Source: Pseudomonadota bacterium (lineage in GTDB: Bacteria; Pseudomonadota; Alphaproteobacteria; Azospirillales; Azospirillaceae). From it: a DNA stretch of 6,521 bases. The notes under the pieces are model-generated. The model was not told where the DNA came from. It searched no databases and worked only from the letters and a program-made list of their open reading frames with translations. The translations under genes and the position numbers were made by a program. Positions 6,049 to 6,521 of this stretch are shown piece after piece. The stretch is taken from assembly GCA_023416455.1 (NCBI GenBank), contig JAEZHQ010000383.1:1-6521 (forward strand). Reading direction: 5' to 3'. Positions within the stretch are counted from its first letter, which is position 1; each line of letters begins with the position of its first letter.

Positions 6049-6521
6049 ATGGAAGACCTGAGCCGGTTCAAGCAAACCTACTTCGACGAGAGCGCCGAGC
6101 TGCTTGCCGTCGCCGAGTCCGGGCTGCTGCGCCTGACCCCGGGCGAGGTCGATTCCGACGAGGTCAACGCCATCTTCCGCGCCGTCCATTCCATCAAGGG
6201 TGGCGGCGGCGCCTTCGGGTTCACCGATCTGGTCGCCTTCGCGCACGAGTTCGAGACGGTCATGGACGGGGTGCGCAACAGCGCCATCCCGGTGACCACC
6301 GAACTGGTCGACACGCTGATCCGCGCCAACGACCTGCTCGGCCAGATGCTGGCCTACGCCCGCGAGGGCGAGCCCGCCCCGCCGGGCATCACCGACGCCA
6401 CCGTGGCCGCGCTGCGCCGCCACCTGGCGGGCGGCCCGCCACCGGCCGCCGCCGCCCTTGATCGAGTGGACGGCGCGGAAAATGGCGTTCACCTCATCGG
6501 AATCGACCTCGCCCGGCGTCA
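6049..6521 (+). CDS. cheA: Chemotaxis histidine kinase CheA, N-terminal HPt (P1) part (3' partial)
   Basis: ATG 6049 follows GAGAGGG (6034-6040) with eight bases between, 32 bases after cheY. The start MEDLSRFKQTYFDESAELL is typical of CheA. The P1 helical bundle runs about 1-108 and carries the phosphoacceptor H47 in AVHSIKGGGGAFGF. A Pro/Ala linker begins near 109. The frame stays open for 157 codons to the window end; P2, dimerisation, kinase and CheW-like domains are not present. Anomaly: from about residue 133 (base 6445) the DNA is an inverted, 91% identical copy of the HPt coding region (6134-6210), so residues after that point, including NGVHLIGIDLARR, look like antisense of a cheA and not native CheA. 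Native sequence is therefore supported only for about 6049-6444. The gene identity is firm; the right-hand end is suspect. Confidence 0.88.
   Translation, partial: MEDLSRFKQTYFDESAELLAVAESGLLRLTPGEVDSDEVNAIFRAVHSIKGGGGAFGFTDLVAFAHEFETVMDGVRNSAIPVTTELVDTLIRANDLLGQMLAYAREGEPAPPGITDATVAALRRHLAGGPPPAAAALDRVDGAENGVHLIGIDLARR
6134..6210 (+). repeat. Inverted repeat, arm 1 (native cheA HPt coding sequence)
   Basis: This 77-base segment encodes CheA residues 29-54, from LTPGEVD to HSIKGGGG. It pairs with 6445-6521 in inverted orientation at 70 of 77 positions, with differences at 6138, 6159, 6165, 6174, 6189, 6192 and 6201. Similarity stops sharply after 6210; the outer limit is not visible because the other arm reaches the window edge. 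Confidence 0.97.
6445..6521 (-). repeat. Inverted repeat, arm 2: diverged cheA HPt fragment on the minus strand
   Basis: Read on the minus strand from 6521 down to 6445, this encodes the same 26 residues as CheA 29-54, with synonymous codons at seven places (for example ACG for ACC, GAT for GAC, CAC for CAT, TCG for TCC). It breaks off after HSIKGGGG at a GCC-repeat run (6445-6456), beyond which the minus strand is merely antisense of the plus-strand cheA. It could be a piece of another cheA joined here in the wrong orientation during library construction or assembly, or a genuine inverted fragment. Confidence 0.93.

Noticed and set aside
6445..6521. Reading the last 25 codons of the plus-strand cheA frame as a novel CheA linker or P2 domain
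   Set aside because: This stretch is explained as antisense of a cheA HPt region, so its plus-strand peptide (LDRVDGAENGVHLIGIDLARR region) is most likely meaningless.

Overview
The window is very GC-rich (roughly 70%), densely coding and entirely plus-strand in gene content. The mix of a CbrA-type symporter/kinase, a DnaQ-like nuclease fused to a sensor module and a STAS-cheY-cheA chemotaxis operon points to an alphaproteobacterium of the Rhodospirillales, most likely Azospirillum or a close relative. That assignment rests on protein style and gene order, not on a search.

Region 1 (1-5169) is a tightly coupled three-gene unit. (a) A membrane-anchored PAS protein carries a histidine-kinase-like module without its phosphoacceptor His, fused to a complete DEDDh 3'-5' exonuclease; its 5' end is outside the window. 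(b) A 76-residue two-helix membrane protein starts with TTG inside the stop codon of the first gene. (c) A 939-residue Na+/solute symporter - STAC - histidine kinase fusion follows after one base. No response regulator lies beside this kinase. The third gene contains two in-frame DNA repeats: a 12-bp Gly-Gly-Pro-Gly repeat in the STAC region and a 21-bp one-heptad duplication in the signalling coiled coil.

Region 2 (5170-5342) is the only sizeable intergenic stretch. It holds a perfect FNR/FixK-type dyad whose spacing to a -10-like hexamer matches a class II FNR promoter, plus a near-consensus CtrA-type site. Both point toward the downstream chemotaxis operon.

Region 3 (5343-6521) is the start of a chemotaxis operon: a STAS-domain protein (best start a TTG), a single-domain CheY, and the N-terminal HPt (P1) domain of CheA, cut by the window end.

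The most unexpected signal is at the right edge. Bases 6445-6521 are an inverted copy of 6134-6210 inside the same cheA gene: 70 of 77 bases match, and all seven differences are synonymous third-position changes. The last 77 bases therefore read as part of a second, diverged cheA on the minus strand that breaks off abruptly at a GCC/GGC run. This is either a chimeric join at the end of an assembly or a real inverted cheA fragment. Plus-strand CheA sequence after about residue 132 should not be trusted as native.
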